Assembly: GCA_963744935.1 (NCBI GenBank) | Contig: CAVUVM010000001.1 | Coordinates: 124,001-188,000 of the forward strand | From: Bog-473 sp963744935 | Lineage (GTDB): Bacteria > Actinomycetota > Acidimicrobiia > Acidimicrobiales > RAAP-2 | Reading direction: 5' to 3' | DNA: 64,000 bases | Part shown: in pieces, positions 1 through 7,944 of the stretch | How positions within the stretch are numbered: position 1 is the first letter of the stretch | How the letters are laid out: every line of letters starts with the position of its first letter | Position numbers and translations under genes: made by a program | The notes under the pieces: generated by a model | The model's database searches: none | The model's input: the letters and a program-made list of their open reading frames with translations, nothing else | What the model was told of the DNA's origin: nothing

Positions 1-1434
1 AAGTGGCTGTCGGTCCACCACCACGAGCGTCGGGAGCCGGCGATGGGAGATGAGTGCACAGGCGATCACCGTCTTGCCTGAGCCCGGAGGAGCCACAAGG
101 ACGCCGAGATCGTGGGGGATAAGCGCCTCCAGTGCTCGACCCTGGTGATCGGTGAGGTGTGCCTGCAAGGACACGTCGATCGGCTCGGGTGTTCCACACG
201 CGTCCGTGACGGCGAGGCTGCTTCCGGCGTCTGCGACCATGCTCTTTGCCTGGTCCTGGATCCCGCGAGGGAGATGGAGGCGATCGATGGTCTCGCCGTA
301 ACAGCGCAAGAAGCGAGGCGTGTTCCAGGTGGAGAACCGGAGCCGCTCCTTTTCGTAGTAGTCGGGGTTGTGGAGCGAGGCCAGATGCTTGAGCGCAGCC
401 AGGAGAGCTGGCGGCACGCCGATGCGATCGATCTCGAGCATGGCGCCGGCGAAAGCGGGGATGACGTCGGGAGGTTTCTGATCGGCACTATCCCCCCGCG
501 GGCGCCGATACCGAGCGTCGTCGGGGCCGGCGGCGACGGGTGCGAGCGTCCTCTCAAGTTGAAGCACAGCCTCAGGGGACATTCGAGGCACAGACGCCAA
601 GAACGCCCATTGGTCCTCGTGCGGTTCGAGGGTTGCTGGATCGAGGAAGACGGTGGTGCCTTGCCGCCGGCACTCACCTTGGAGTGGAAGCGCGATCAGG
701 TTCCCAAAGGACCCTTTCGGGACAAAGTCCTGTGTGGGGAACAGTCGGTCGTAGCTCGACAGATCCAGTTCCGCTCTGAACTCCATCGCCTCGCGGAGGA
801 TGTGCACGCCGAGACGGCGAGCAGAGGAGGCTGACACCGGCCCAGAAAAGAAGATCCAGGTGTGCGCCCCGTCACCCGACCGCGATCGCTCGAGGGCCAC
901 CGGTACCCCGATCGTTGCGGCGGCATCGAGGTAGGCCAGCGCATCGAGCACCCAGCCTTCTCCATCAAAATCACAGGCCAGCAGTCGGCACTCGTCGCCA
1001 CGGCGTAGTGGATAGAGGCCGAGGTGGCTCTCGCCACCGAGATGTGATTCGACCACTTCTTCGCTGAGCGGCACGTACTGGCGTCCGGGCCTCTTGGCGT
1101 TTGCCCAGCCGCCGATTACAGCGGGACTCCAGCCCGTCTTGCCGGTGCGAGCGCTTTCCCAGCGGAGCGCGTGCACATCGTCGCGTCCCAGAAATAAGGA
1201 ACGGAAGAGCGCGATTTTGAGCTCAGCCGGCGAGTTCTTGTCCACACTCGGATGGACATCCTTATGTTCGGACTCGACGAAGAGTGTTGGTTCCCACGGC
1301 CGCACGGTCTCCAGCCGGCTCGGTTGATCGAGGCCCAGCAGCGCACGGAGACGATCGTTCTCCGCCCGGATCGCTTCGATCTCGGCTTCGAGTGCACGGA
1401 TCTTGGGATCGTCGGAGTCGGTCACTTCGGACAT
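1..1434 (-). CDS. TOTE-type archaeo-eukaryotic primase / helicase, C-terminus beyond window
   Basis: The reverse strand is open from ATG at 1434 to the window edge, giving 478 residues. Residues 1-25 form a short coiled coil (IRALEAEIEAIRAENDRLRA). An archaeo-eukaryotic primase domain follows, with the metal-binding ACDFDG (about residues 155-160) and the SGDGAHTWIFF motif (about 187-197). Near the edge is a Walker A motif, APPGSGKTVIA (about 449-459), which starts a superfamily-2 helicase that continues outside the window. This order (coiled coil, primase, helicase) is that of the TOTE primase-helicases, described as parts of bacterial conflict systems thought to copy or restrict foreign nucleic acid. 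The domain reading is seen in the sequence; the defensive role is from family knowledge. It lies 38 bp downstream of an HNH nuclease gene on the same strand, so the two may be co-transcribed. Confidence 0.85.
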   Translation of the reverse strand, partial: MSEVTDSDDPKIRALEAEIEAIRAENDRLRALLGLDQPSRLETVRPWEPTLFVESEHKDVHPSVDKNSPAELKIALFRSLFLGRDDVHALRWESARTGKTGWSPAVIGGWANAKRPGRQYVPLSEEVVESHLGGESHLGLYPLRRGDECRLLACDFDGEGWVLDALAYLDAAATIGVPVALERSRSGDGAHTWIFFSGPVSASSARRLGVHILREAMEFRAELDLSSYDRLFPTQDFVPKGSFGNLIALPLQGECRRQGTTVFLDPATLEPHEDQWAFLASVPRMSPEAVLQLERTLAPVAAGPDDARYRRPRGDSADQKPPDVIPAFAGAMLEIDRIGVPPALLAALKHLASLHNPDYYEKERLRFSTWNTPRFLRCYGETIDRLHLPRGIQDQAKSMVADAGSSLAVTDACGTPEPIDVSLQAHLTDHQGRALEALIPHDLGVLVAPPGSGKTVIACALISHRRLPTLVVVDRQPL

Positions 1435-1441
1435 GAAGCGT

Positions 1442-1466
1442 CTAGCGGGCTTGAACCGCTGACCTC
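1442..1466 (-). other. tRNA T-arm-like sequence (possible old attachment-site remnant)
   Basis: The reverse strand shows a 5-bp stem AGCGG/CCGCT closing a TTCAAGC loop, preceded by a typical variable-loop sequence, as in the 3' half of a tRNA. No matching 5' half is visible. It lies in the 38-bp gap between the HNH and TOTE genes. It could be the remnant of a tRNA-targeting insertion or simply chance. Confidence 0.25.
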
Positions 1467-1472
1467 TGACGA

Positions 1473-1934
1473 CTACGAAGCACGTAGAAACTCCGCGTAT
1501 CGCTGCTCGAGGCGAATGGGTTCGGGTCTGGCTGCAGGATTGTGGGGTACGGCGATGAGCGACCCATGCATCTCCTGGAGGCCGTGTTTGAGCATGGGAC
1601 CATCCTCTTCGTCGAGCAGCTCTTGATTGATTCTGACCTCGTGCCCGGGGGTGATTCCGAGAAAGTTGCGATCGAACGCAGCATGGTGGATTTTGCACAG
1701 TGCCATCCCGTTGGTCACCACAGGATCGCCGTCGCCCTCGCCATCACCGATTATGTGAGCAGCGTCGAGCAACTCGGCATGTCGCAGCCGGCACACGGCG
1801 CAGTTTGAAGAATACGCATGGAGCTCGCGTTCGCGAAACATCGGCTGATGGAGTCGTTGTCTGGTCATTCTTGCGGCATAGACCTTTTCGGGACCGGTGA
1901 GCGTGGAGAGATCCACCGTCTGACCGAGTTGCAT
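1473..1934 (-). CDS. HNH endonuclease, shorter than its relatives
   Basis: The protein has 153 residues. The core runs from CAVCRLRH (first zinc pair) through DAAHI (catalytic histidine) to NGMALCKIHHAAFD (asparagine and second histidine), so the HNH motif is complete. The C-terminus (EDGPMLKHGLQ...RLEQRYAEFLR) resembles the end of putative HNH restriction endonucleases of roughly 280-300 residues. Those relatives carry an N-terminal domain that is absent here. The gene starts just after a dispersed repeat (1938-2095), so the N-terminal half may have been lost by recombination there. It may still act as a nuclease beside the TOTE gene. An alternative is a free-standing HNH domain protein. Confidence 0.7.
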   Translation of the reverse strand: MQLGQTVDLSTLTGPEKVYAARMTRQRLHQPMFRERELHAYSSNCAVCRLRHAELLDAAHIIGDGEGDGDPVVTNGMALCKIHHAAFDRNFLGITPGHEVRINQELLDEEDGPMLKHGLQEMHGSLIAVPHNPAARPEPIRLEQRYAEFLRAS

Positions 1935-1937
1935 ATC

Positions 1938-2095
1938 CCCAGCTCAAATAGGGCTCAGTGTCCACTGGGTAAAGCGTTGTCACCTCGAGTATGCCCCAAA
2001 AGATTGCCAAAAGGATTGCCAGAAACGACGATCAGAAGGTTGCCTCATTGGACGGTTTCTTGTCGACCAGTGCGCGCAAATCGCGGTCCCAGCCC
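1938..2095. repeat. Dispersed cassette-boundary repeat, copy R1
   Basis: Two direct GATTGCCA motifs stand 12 bp apart (2002-2009 and 2014-2021). The right flank (ATCAGAAGGTTGCCTCATTG, then a tail that reads NEATF-stop on the minus strand) matches the right flank of copy R2 at 9771-9835. The left flank (CATA-N3-CCCAGCTCA) matches the left flank of copy R3 near 10423. R1 is therefore a hybrid of the two outer edges of the AbiEii segment. Confidence 0.6.
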
Positions 2096-2563
2096 CTAAG
2101 TGAAGATGATCTCCCCGCCGGCGGCCTTTTTGTAGAACTCGCCCACGGTGATGATGTCCTCGACCTGATCGATGAAATCGTCCTTGGTAAAACCGAACAG
2201 GTCCACCGAGGCCTTGCACGCGTAGAGCCCACAGCCAGTATCGGCGATCATCTCCACGAACTCGGGCACGCCGGGGATGTCGTGCTGCTCCATCTTCCTC
2301 TCCATCATGTGGGTCGCGATGGCCGACATACCGGGCAAAACACCGATCAGGCTTGCCATGTGCATTCCCGGATTGCCAACCGCGGCCACCTTCAGGTGTT
2401 CGAGCCGCTTTTTGTTGATGGCGTCGAGGCCGAAGAACGTAAAGAAGAGATTGGCTTCGATCCCCTCGGCGCGCGCTCCGTTGGCCATGATCAAGCCGGG
2501 ATAGACGCCTTCCAGCGACCCCTTAGACATGATGATCGACACCTTTTCGATGGCTTCGCCCAT
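2096..2563 (-). CDS. DsrE/DsrF/DsrH-like family protein (DsrE2 type)
   Basis: The protein has 155 residues with a DsrE-like fold signature: an N-terminal beta strand EKVSIIMSKGSLEGVYPGLIMANGA, a basic and Met-rich middle (THMMERKMEQHD) and a conserved cysteine stretch GCGLYACKASVDLFG near residue 115. DsrE-family proteins carry or transfer persulfide sulfur, often as partners of DsrC/TusE and rhodanese proteins. It is the last gene of the minus-strand sulfur module and follows the TusE-like gene by 23 bp. A strong ribosome site (AAAGGAG) precedes the ATG. The family call rests on the motif and context. Its exact sulfur acceptor cannot be told. Confidence 0.8.
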   Translation of the reverse strand: MGEAIEKVSIIMSKGSLEGVYPGLIMANGARAEGIEANLFFTFFGLDAINKKRLEHLKVAAVGNPGMHMASLIGVLPGMSAIATHMMERKMEQHDIPGVPEFVEMIADTGCGLYACKASVDLFGFTKDDFIDQVEDIITVGEFYKKAAGGEIIFT

Positions 2564-2586
2564 GTGCGTGCTCCTTTCGTGAGGGA

Positions 2587-2904
2587 TCAGATGCAGCCGC
2601 GCGGTTTGGGAATCCCTGCGATCTTGGCGGCGGTCTTGGCCGGGCCCTTCGGGAAGAGCTGGTAGAGCTCCTTGATGGGTATTCCGGAGATCTTGGCCAA
2701 CATCCGCACATTTGGGCCGGAGCCCGAGGCCTCGTACTGCTGGCGCATGAAGCGGATGACCTGCCAGTGACGCTCGGTGAGGAGATCGATCTCCTCACGG
2801 TGTGCCAACTCGACGGCCATCTCTTCCGTCCACTGGGACGGGTCGACCAGGAATCCCTCGTCGTTCAGTTCGACGGCGGTGCCGGCGATGGTGTCAGTCG
2901 TCAT
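2587..2904 (-). CDS. DsrC/TusE family sulfur carrier protein
   Basis: This 105-residue protein shows the family layout: an acidic N-terminus with FLVDPSQWTEEMA, a helix bundle with ERHWQVIRFMRQQYEASG, and the flexible C-terminal arm ending GIPKPRGCI. The penultimate cysteine is the sulfur-carrying residue of DsrC/TusE. The second cysteine of true DsrC, about ten residues upstream, is missing, so this is a TusE/RspA-like single-cysteine form. That suggests persulfide relay rather than trisulfide formation with dissimilatory sulfite reductase. Its ATG overlaps the stop of the SQR gene (ATGA at 2901-2904), indicating translational coupling. SQR probably supplies the sulfane sulfur it carries. 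Confidence 0.85.
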   Translation of the reverse strand: MTTDTIAGTAVELNDEGFLVDPSQWTEEMAVELAHREEIDLLTERHWQVIRFMRQQYEASGSGPNVRMLAKISGIPIKELYQLFPKGPAKTAAKIAGIPKPRGCI

Positions 2905-4163
2905 GATGCAGATACCTCCTCACTCGGGGCTTGCCTCCCGTCCTTGCCGCGCTTCGGCATGGCGCTGTGCACGCCGGGGATGTCACGGCCGGGCAGGAGG
3001 GTGTGCCAGTAGAACCATTGGAAGAGCAGCTTCCCCAGGTGGTTGAGATGGGACTCCTTCATGAGGGGGAGGCCCACGGAAGAGGGGAAGCGACCGGGCA
3101 GGGGCTCGGTGTCGTAGTTGAAGTCGATGAGCATGGCCTTGGAGAACCCGGTCTCGATGAAGCAGTTGGCGTGCCCGTCGTAGGAGGCGTCGAGCGTGAG
3201 TCCGGCGAGAAACCTCCGGACATTCTCCACCAGTACTTCACCCTCGAAATGTGTCACCGATCCCGCCTTGGAGGTCGGCACCGCGGCGGCGTCGCCGAGT
3301 GCGAACACGTGGGGTGAGACGGTCGACTGCAGCGTGTGCTCGTCGGTCGGGACGAACCCGAGCGGATCGCCGAGCCCGGGCGAGCGGGTGACGTAGGCGG
3401 CCCCGTTGTGGACCGGCACCACAACGGCGAGATCGAACGGGACCTCGCGCTCGTCGTAGGACACCAGCTTGCCACCGATGCCGTCGACTTCACCCGTATT
3501 GAACTCGGTGACGAGCGTGATGCCGCGCTCTTCGAGCATCCCTCCGAGGCGGTGGCTCGCCACCGGCTTGGTGAACGCGCCGTCGAGAGGGGTGACGAAG
3601 GTGAGCTCGATCTTGTCTCGCACCTCTTGCTGGCGGAAGTACCAGTCGGCCAGGAAGCAGAACTCGAGCGGAGCGACGGGGCACTTGATCGGCATTTCGA
3701 CGATGTTCACGACGAGGCGACCGCCCTCGAAGAATTCGAGCCGCTCCGCGAGCGCCCGCGCGCCCTCCAGGTCGTAGAAGGTGAAGACCTTCTCCATCCA
3801 GCCGTCGCCGGTCAGCCCTGCGGTCTCCTCGGGCGCGAGCACGGCACCGGTCGCCACGACCAGGACGTCATAGGACAGCTCCCGGCCATCGCTGAGGTGG
3901 ACTCGGCGCTCGTCGAGTTCGACGCGGTCGACGGGATCCACCAGGTACTCGATGCCCCGGTGGAGTTGGCGGCCGCGGGGTCGCACGATGTCCTCTCCGT
4001 GGGTGAGCCCGAAGGGAACGAACAGGAGTCCGGGCTGGTAGACGTGGCGGTCGTCCTGGTCGACCACCGTGATGGACGCCTCGGTCTCGCCATAGGCGCG
4101 ACGGAGCCGGTTCGCGACCAACGTCCCGCCGGTTCCCGCCCCCAAGACGACAATTCGATGCAT
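2901..4163 (-). CDS. sqr: Sulfide:quinone oxidoreductase-like flavoprotein
   Basis: The gene encodes 420 residues from ATG 4163, which is preceded by GGGAG; a longer upstream reading is not supported. The N-terminus MHRIVVLGAGTGG is a dinucleotide-binding Rossmann motif. VVATGAVL and HVFALGDAAAVP are the second and third FAD-contact motifs of the SQR/FCSD group. Cysteines sit in KCPVAP (about C161) and GHANCFIE (about C334), the places of the redox-active cysteines of SQR. The C-terminal LLFQWFYWHTLLPGR looks amphipathic and could bind the membrane. SQR oxidises sulfide to sulfane sulfur and passes electrons to quinone at the inner membrane face. Position among OsmC, TusE and DsrE genes behind a CstR-type operator supports sulfide detoxification. 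A related quinone oxidoreductase is possible. Confidence 0.85.
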   Translation of the reverse strand: MHRIVVLGAGTGGTLVANRLRRAYGETEASITVVDQDDRHVYQPGLLFVPFGLTHGEDIVRPRGRQLHRGIEYLVDPVDRVELDERRVHLSDGRELSYDVLVVATGAVLAPEETAGLTGDGWMEKVFTFYDLEGARALAERLEFFEGGRLVVNIVEMPIKCPVAPLEFCFLADWYFRQQEVRDKIELTFVTPLDGAFTKPVASHRLGGMLEERGITLVTEFNTGEVDGIGGKLVSYDEREVPFDLAVVVPVHNGAAYVTRSPGLGDPLGFVPTDEHTLQSTVSPHVFALGDAAAVPTSKAGSVTHFEGEVLVENVRRFLAGLTLDASYDGHANCFIETGFSKAMLIDFNYDTEPLPGRFPSSVGLPLMKESHLNHLGKLLFQWFYWHTLLPGRDIPGVHSAMPKRGKDGRQAPSEEVSAS

Positions 4164-4213
4164 CCAATCTCCCGTTCTCTCGCCCTCATCCCTCAGATGA
4201 TCTTCGGTGGATC

Positions 4214-4612
4214 TCAAGCTGCGAGCTCGATGCTCAACTCTGGAGGGTCTTCCAAGGTGTTGTGGACTGTGCAGTGCGATGCCACTGCCAACAGTGCCGC
4301 TCGCCGATCGTCCGGCACCCCCGTCGGCAGATCGATCAACACGTTGATCTGACCCACCCGCGCCGGTCGTTCGGCCATGGTGAACGCGGCCTCGACCGAC
4401 AACCCTTCGGTCGGCAGGCTGTGGCGGGCGAGGTATCGCCGAGAGTAGAAGGCCACGCACGAAGCCAGGCTGGCCACGAACAGCTCGGTGGGCGTGGGAG
4501 CGGCGTCCGACCCCCCAGCCTCGATCGGCTGGTCCACATGCACCAGATGGTGACCGACGGCGATCTCGAAGAGGTCTCCGTTCTTATGACTTACCCGGAT
4601 GACGTCACTCAT
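4214..4612 (-). CDS. OsmC family protein
   Basis: The protein has 132 residues from the ATG at 4612 (an ATG 9 bp upstream is also in frame). OsmC-like features are PTPTELFVASLASCVAFYSRRY, carrying the first active-site cysteine, and VASHCTVHNTL, carrying the second. Such proteins reduce organic hydroperoxides or react with persulfides through this cysteine pair. The gene follows the CstR-like repressor and is preceded by the palindrome at 4638-4653, so the repressor probably controls it. The SQR gene begins 50 bp downstream. In this setting, handling of persulfide or peroxide by-products of sulfide oxidation is the likely role (inference). Confidence 0.8.
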   Translation of the reverse strand: MSDVIRVSHKNGDLFEIAVGHHLVHVDQPIEAGGSDAAPTPTELFVASLASCVAFYSRRYLARHSLPTEGLSVEAAFTMAERPARVGQINVLIDLPTGVPDDRRAALLAVASHCTVHNTLEDPPELSIELAA

Positions 4613-4637
4613 GCGAACCATCCCGCTTTCGCTCCAT

Positions 4638-4653
4638 ATACCCCCCAGGGTAT
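4638..4653. promoter_or_regulatory. CsoR/CstR-type operator upstream of the OsmC-SQR genes
   Basis: The 16-bp sequence ATACCCCCCAGGGTAT is a near-perfect palindrome of the same form as two sites in front of the repressor gene. It ends 26 bp from the OsmC start chosen here, so a bound repressor would block that transcript. TACCCC-GGGGTA-type palindromes are known CsoR-family operators. Confidence 0.7.
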
Positions 4654-4672
4654 TAGCTGCACTGGCTCGCCG

Positions 4673-4694
4673 AATAGGGAGATTCGTCCCTATT
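4673..4694. promoter_or_regulatory. Perfect inverted repeat, AATAGGGA-N6-TCCCTATT
   Basis: The two 8-bp arms are exact inverted copies around GATTCG. The element lies between the repressor gene and the OsmC operator. No U-tract follows on either side, so it may be a second operator rather than a terminator. Confidence 0.45.
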
Positions 4695-4816
4695 TGATTT
4701 CGAGCGTCCACCGAGAGCGACATTGCCGGGTTTCGCGCCGACATCAGTCTGATGACCAGACCGACTTTGAGCGGATGGTCGTTCTCATCCGCTTCCCTCG
4801 AAACCGTCTCGCGCGC

Positions 4817-5086
4817 TCAGGCCAGTTTCATGAACATCCGCTGGACCTCCTCCAGTGGGTACCCTTCGCCCTCCGCCAGCTCGGGGTTCGCCACGCAGTA
4901 GGTCAGGCCAGCGGCCACCAGCCGGAACCCGGCCTGCTCGAGCGCCTTGTTCGCGGCCGAGATCTGCGCGACCACGTCGCGGCACTCGCGGCCGTCGTCG
5001 AGCATCCGCTCGATCCCCTCGAGTTGGCCTGCCACTCGGTGCAGGCGTGTGCGCACGTCGCGGATCACCTCTTCAGGCAGTTGCAT
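4817..5086 (-). CDS. CsoR-family repressor, CstR-like thiol sensor
   Basis: The 89-residue all-helical protein has the family start RLHRVAGQLEGIERMLDDGREC. Cysteines are at positions 35 and 64, 29 residues apart. In copper-sensing CsoR a histidine four residues before the second cysteine completes the metal site; here that position is glycine. The two-cysteine arrangement without histidine is that of CstR, which senses persulfides and polysulfides. The neighbours (SQR, TusE, DsrE, OsmC) fit this well. Two operator-like palindromes (5131-5146 and 5155-5170) lie in its own promoter, shared with the divergent MMPL gene, so autoregulation is expected. The start is preceded by GAGGA. Confidence 0.85.
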   Translation of the reverse strand: MQLPEEVIRDVRTRLHRVAGQLEGIERMLDDGRECRDVVAQISAANKALEQAGFRLVAAGLTYCVANPELAEGEGYPLEEVQRMFMKLA

Positions 5087-5130
5087 GTCAGTCGTCCTCG
5101 CTCTCGAGCGCCTTGTGCCATCTCGAGGTT

Positions 5131-5146
5131 ATACCCCTCGGGGTAT
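5131..5146. promoter_or_regulatory. CsoR/CstR-type operator 1 in the divergent promoter
   Basis: ATACCCCTCGGGGTAT is a perfect 16-bp palindrome. It lies between the repressor gene and the MMPL gene, 24 bp centre-to-centre from operator 2, which would place two bound repressors about two helical turns apart. Confidence 0.75.
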
Positions 5147-5154
5147 CTGCTATT

Positions 5155-5170
5155 ATACCCCCTGGGGTAT
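5155..5170. promoter_or_regulatory. CsoR/CstR-type operator 2 in the divergent promoter
   Basis: ATACCCCCTGGGGTAT is a 16-bp palindrome, imperfect only at its centre. It ends 11 bp before the ribosome site of the MMPL gene, so the exporter is probably repressed by the same regulator. Confidence 0.75.
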
Positions 5171-5196
5171 ATGGACAACCGAGGAGGACGGCGCCG

Positions 5197-7410
5197 GTGG
5201 CATCGACGATGGAACTGGAGGCGCACGGGCGTGAGCGGGGCCTTGCCGCGGGCGACGGACCGGCGGAAGGCGCGCCGCACGGCGGCCTGCTGGCCCGGTT
5301 GGGCCGCTGGACGGCGACCCACTTCGGAACCGTGCTGCTCGTGTGGCTGGTGATCGTCGGCGCCTTCGGGTTCTTCGCCGTGCGCGTCGAGCACGCGCTG
5401 GCCGGCGCCGGCTGGCAGGACTCGGCCAGCCAGTCGGTCAAGGCCCGTGACATCGTCCAGCGCGACTTCGCCGGCCTGGGATCGACGGCGCTCCAGGTGG
5501 TGGTCGTCGACCACAACGGCCCGATCGCCGCCAGCCCCGAAGCCCAGCACGTGGTGGCCGAGGCGGCGCGCACGATGCGAGCCAACCCCGACGTGTCCAC
5601 CGTGTCGCTGCCCCGCCCCGGCGTTTCGCTGTCGCGCGACGGCCGCACGGCGATCGTCACTGCGGGGGCCGCGGCGGACCCCAACTCCATGGTGAACGCG
5701 GCCGACTCCCTCAACGGTCCGCTCTCGAAGCTGACCCGCCCCGGCATCTCGGTGACGCTCACCGGCGACAGCGCCTTGTGGGCCGACTTCAATAACGCCA
5801 ACCGCTCGGCCATGCTCCGCTCAGAGATGCTGTCGTGGCCCGTCACGATCGCCATCTTGATCATCGTCTTCGGGAGCCTGGTCGCCGCCGGCCTGCCGCT
5901 GCTGCTCACCATGGTCGGTCTCATGGTGGCCGCCGGCGCACTGGTGCTGACGACCCACGTGACGCCCGTGTCCATCTGGGCGCTGAACTTCGCCCTCATG
6001 TTCGCCCTGGCGCTGGGCATCGACTACGCGCTCTTCCTCGTCGTGCGCTTTCGGGCCGCGCTCGAACGGCGTGGGGCACAACCCGGGGACCACGACGTCG
6101 TGGTGGCCGCGGTGGCCGAGACGCTCGACACGGCAGGCAAGGCCGTCGCCTTCAGCGCGCTGACGGTGCTCGGAGCGCTCGCCGCCATCCTTATCGTGCC
6201 GAGCCCCGCGTTCCGCTCAATGGCTCTCGGCATCATGCTGTCGGTGGTGGCGGTGCTGGCGGCCACCTTGACCCTCCTGCCCGCTGTGCTGGGCAAGCTC
6301 GGCAGCCGGATCAACGCCGGGCGCATCCGTTTGGGCCGCTCCCGCCCCGAGGGTCGGGAGGGCCGTCTCGACCGCGGGCTACACCGCTGGGGCCGCTTCG
6401 TGTGGCACCACCCCCTATGGGCCGGCGGCGCCGCGCTGGTGATCCTCGTGCTGGCCGCGCTGCCGGTGATCGGCCTGCGCACCAACATGCCGTCGATCAC
6501 CATCGTGCCCGCCACCGCCAACGCCCGCATCGGCTACGACCAGGTGGTGGCGGCCTTCGGCCCAGGTGCCCCGGGCACGCTCGACGTCCTGGTCCCGGCA
6601 TCGTCCGAGCGGGCGGCACTTGCCACGTTGGCGCACGACCGTGGCGTCGCCGGCACGGTGCCCGGTCCCACTGCGGCCGGCTGGACGCTCAACCAGGTTG
6701 TGCCCACGACGGGACCCTCGACCGTGGCTGCCGCCAACACCATCGACCGGCTGCGCTCCGAGCTGCCGGCGGCCTCGCTGGTCGGCGGGGCGGCGGCGGA
6801 GAACCACGACCTGCAGACCGCGCTGACACGCGCCGCGCCGCTCGTGGTGGGCATCCTCCTGGTCGTGGGCTTTGTGCTGCTGCTGATTGCGCTGGGCGCC
6901 CCGATCATCGCCGCCGCCGGCGTAGCCATCACCGGGCTCTCGGTCGCCGGCGCCTTCGGCATTGCCCGGCTCATCTTCCAGAACGGGTGGCTCTCGGGAC
7001 CGCTGCACTTCCAGCCGCAGGGGTTCGTCGACGCCTGGGGCCCGATCTTCTTCGGCGCCATGGTGTTCGGCGTGGCCATGGACTACACGCTCTTCCTGCT
7101 CTCCGCGGCCAAGGAGCGCTACGAGACACATCCCGATCCCGAGCACGCCATGGTGGGGTCGGTACGCACCTCGGGCCGAGTTGTGCTCTCGGCGGCTGCC
7201 GTCATGATCGCGGTCTTCTTGACGTTCGCCCTCTCGGGTCCCCTCGCCCCCAAGGAGATGGGAGTCATCCTGGCCGTGGCCGTGGCGCTCGATGCCTTCT
7301 TGGTTCGACTGGTGCTCCTCCCGGTGCTCCTGCGTCTCGGCGGCCACAAGGCCTGGCTGCGCCCCAAAGTGCTCGACCGGGTGCTCCCCACGGTGAAGTT
7401 CTCGCACTGA
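5197..7410 (+). CDS. MMPL/RND-superfamily membrane transporter
   Basis: The start chosen is GTG 5197 because GAGGAGG lies 9 bp upstream; the ATG at 5209 is too far from it. The 737-residue protein has the MMPL double layout: one N-terminal membrane helix (about TVLLVWLVIVGAFGFFAV), a periplasmic loop, five helices including the conserved GIDYALFLVVRFR, a second helix and loop from about 415, and a final five-helix bundle including GVAMDYTLFLLSAAKER. These are proton-driven exporters of lipids, drugs or metabolites. Two operators of the divergent CstR-like repressor lie in its promoter, suggesting induction by reactive sulfur species. The exported substrate cannot be told from sequence. Confidence 0.85.
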   Translation: MASTMELEAHGRERGLAAGDGPAEGAPHGGLLARLGRWTATHFGTVLLVWLVIVGAFGFFAVRVEHALAGAGWQDSASQSVKARDIVQRDFAGLGSTALQVVVVDHNGPIAASPEAQHVVAEAARTMRANPDVSTVSLPRPGVSLSRDGRTAIVTAGAAADPNSMVNAADSLNGPLSKLTRPGISVTLTGDSALWADFNNANRSAMLRSEMLSWPVTIAILIIVFGSLVAAGLPLLLTMVGLMVAAGALVLTTHVTPVSIWALNFALMFALALGIDYALFLVVRFRAALERRGAQPGDHDVVVAAVAETLDTAGKAVAFSALTVLGALAAILIVPSPAFRSMALGIMLSVVAVLAATLTLLPAVLGKLGSRINAGRIRLGRSRPEGREGRLDRGLHRWGRFVWHHPLWAGGAALVILVLAALPVIGLRTNMPSITIVPATANARIGYDQVVAAFGPGAPGTLDVLVPASSERAALATLAHDRGVAGTVPGPTAAGWTLNQVVPTTGPSTVAAANTIDRLRSELPAASLVGGAAAENHDLQTALTRAAPLVVGILLVVGFVLLLIALGAPIIAAAGVAITGLSVAGAFGIARLIFQNGWLSGPLHFQPQGFVDAWGPIFFGAMVFGVAMDYTLFLLSAAKERYETHPDPEHAMVGSVRTSGRVVLSAAAVMIAVFLTFALSGPLAPKEMGVILAVAVALDAFLVRLVLLPVLLRLGGHKAWLRPKVLDRVLPTVKFSH

Positions 7411-7544
7411 GCAACAAGCCGAGGCGGAGCCCCGACCGCTGTACAGCTGCCCACGGCATCACATCCGCCCACGACGACACCGTCCACAACGCCACCAACC
7501 GGCACCACCGCGTCAACAACGATTACGGCGGCAGCCAATGCGAC

Positions 7545-7944
7545 GGCGGGTTGGCTCTGGCAGAGCCAGCGTTCGGGCTGTTCGCCCTGGGCGCCCTGCG
7601 TCCGATGACGCCCGGCTTTCTCGCGCTGCTCGCGATCGTCGGATTCGGTCTCGGCTGTTTCACCCCGCCCAACAACGCGGCCATCATGGGATCGGTCCCC
7701 GAGCACCAGTCCGGCTTGGCCTCGGGCGTGCTCAACATGACGCGCGGTATGGGCACGGCACTCGGACTTGCCCTGACGGGGCTCGTGTCCGATGTCGCCG
7801 GCGGTGCGCCACTGACGCGCCTCACAGTGGACCACGCCTTTTTCTCACACCGCGTGGTTCTTGGGCGCAGCGGCGACCGCTGCGCTGTTGTCAGCGACCG
7901 GCAAGCGTGGACCTCTCTCCCGATCTGTGCTTGCAGCGGAGTGA
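7545..7944 (+). pseudogene. MFS transporter C-terminal remnant
   Basis: The reading FGLFALGALRPMTPGFLALLAIVGFGLGCFTPPNNAAIMGSVP...SGLASGVLNMTRGMGTALGLALTG covers the last helices of a DHA2-type drug:proton antiporter. There is no start or N-terminal two thirds. After about 7860 the reading frame shifts, and the final helix (FLGAAATAALLSATGK) continues in another frame to a TGA at 7942. This is a decayed fragment with no expected function. Confidence 0.7.

Noticed and set aside
4164..4460. N-terminal extension of the SQR reading frame
   Set aside because: The Rossmann motif begins at MHRIVVLG with its own ribosome site, and the upstream part overlaps the OsmC gene.
5835..7408. Very long plus-strand reading inside the MMPL gene
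   Set aside because: It is an Arg-rich shadow in another frame of GC-rich coding DNA, with no protein-like pattern.
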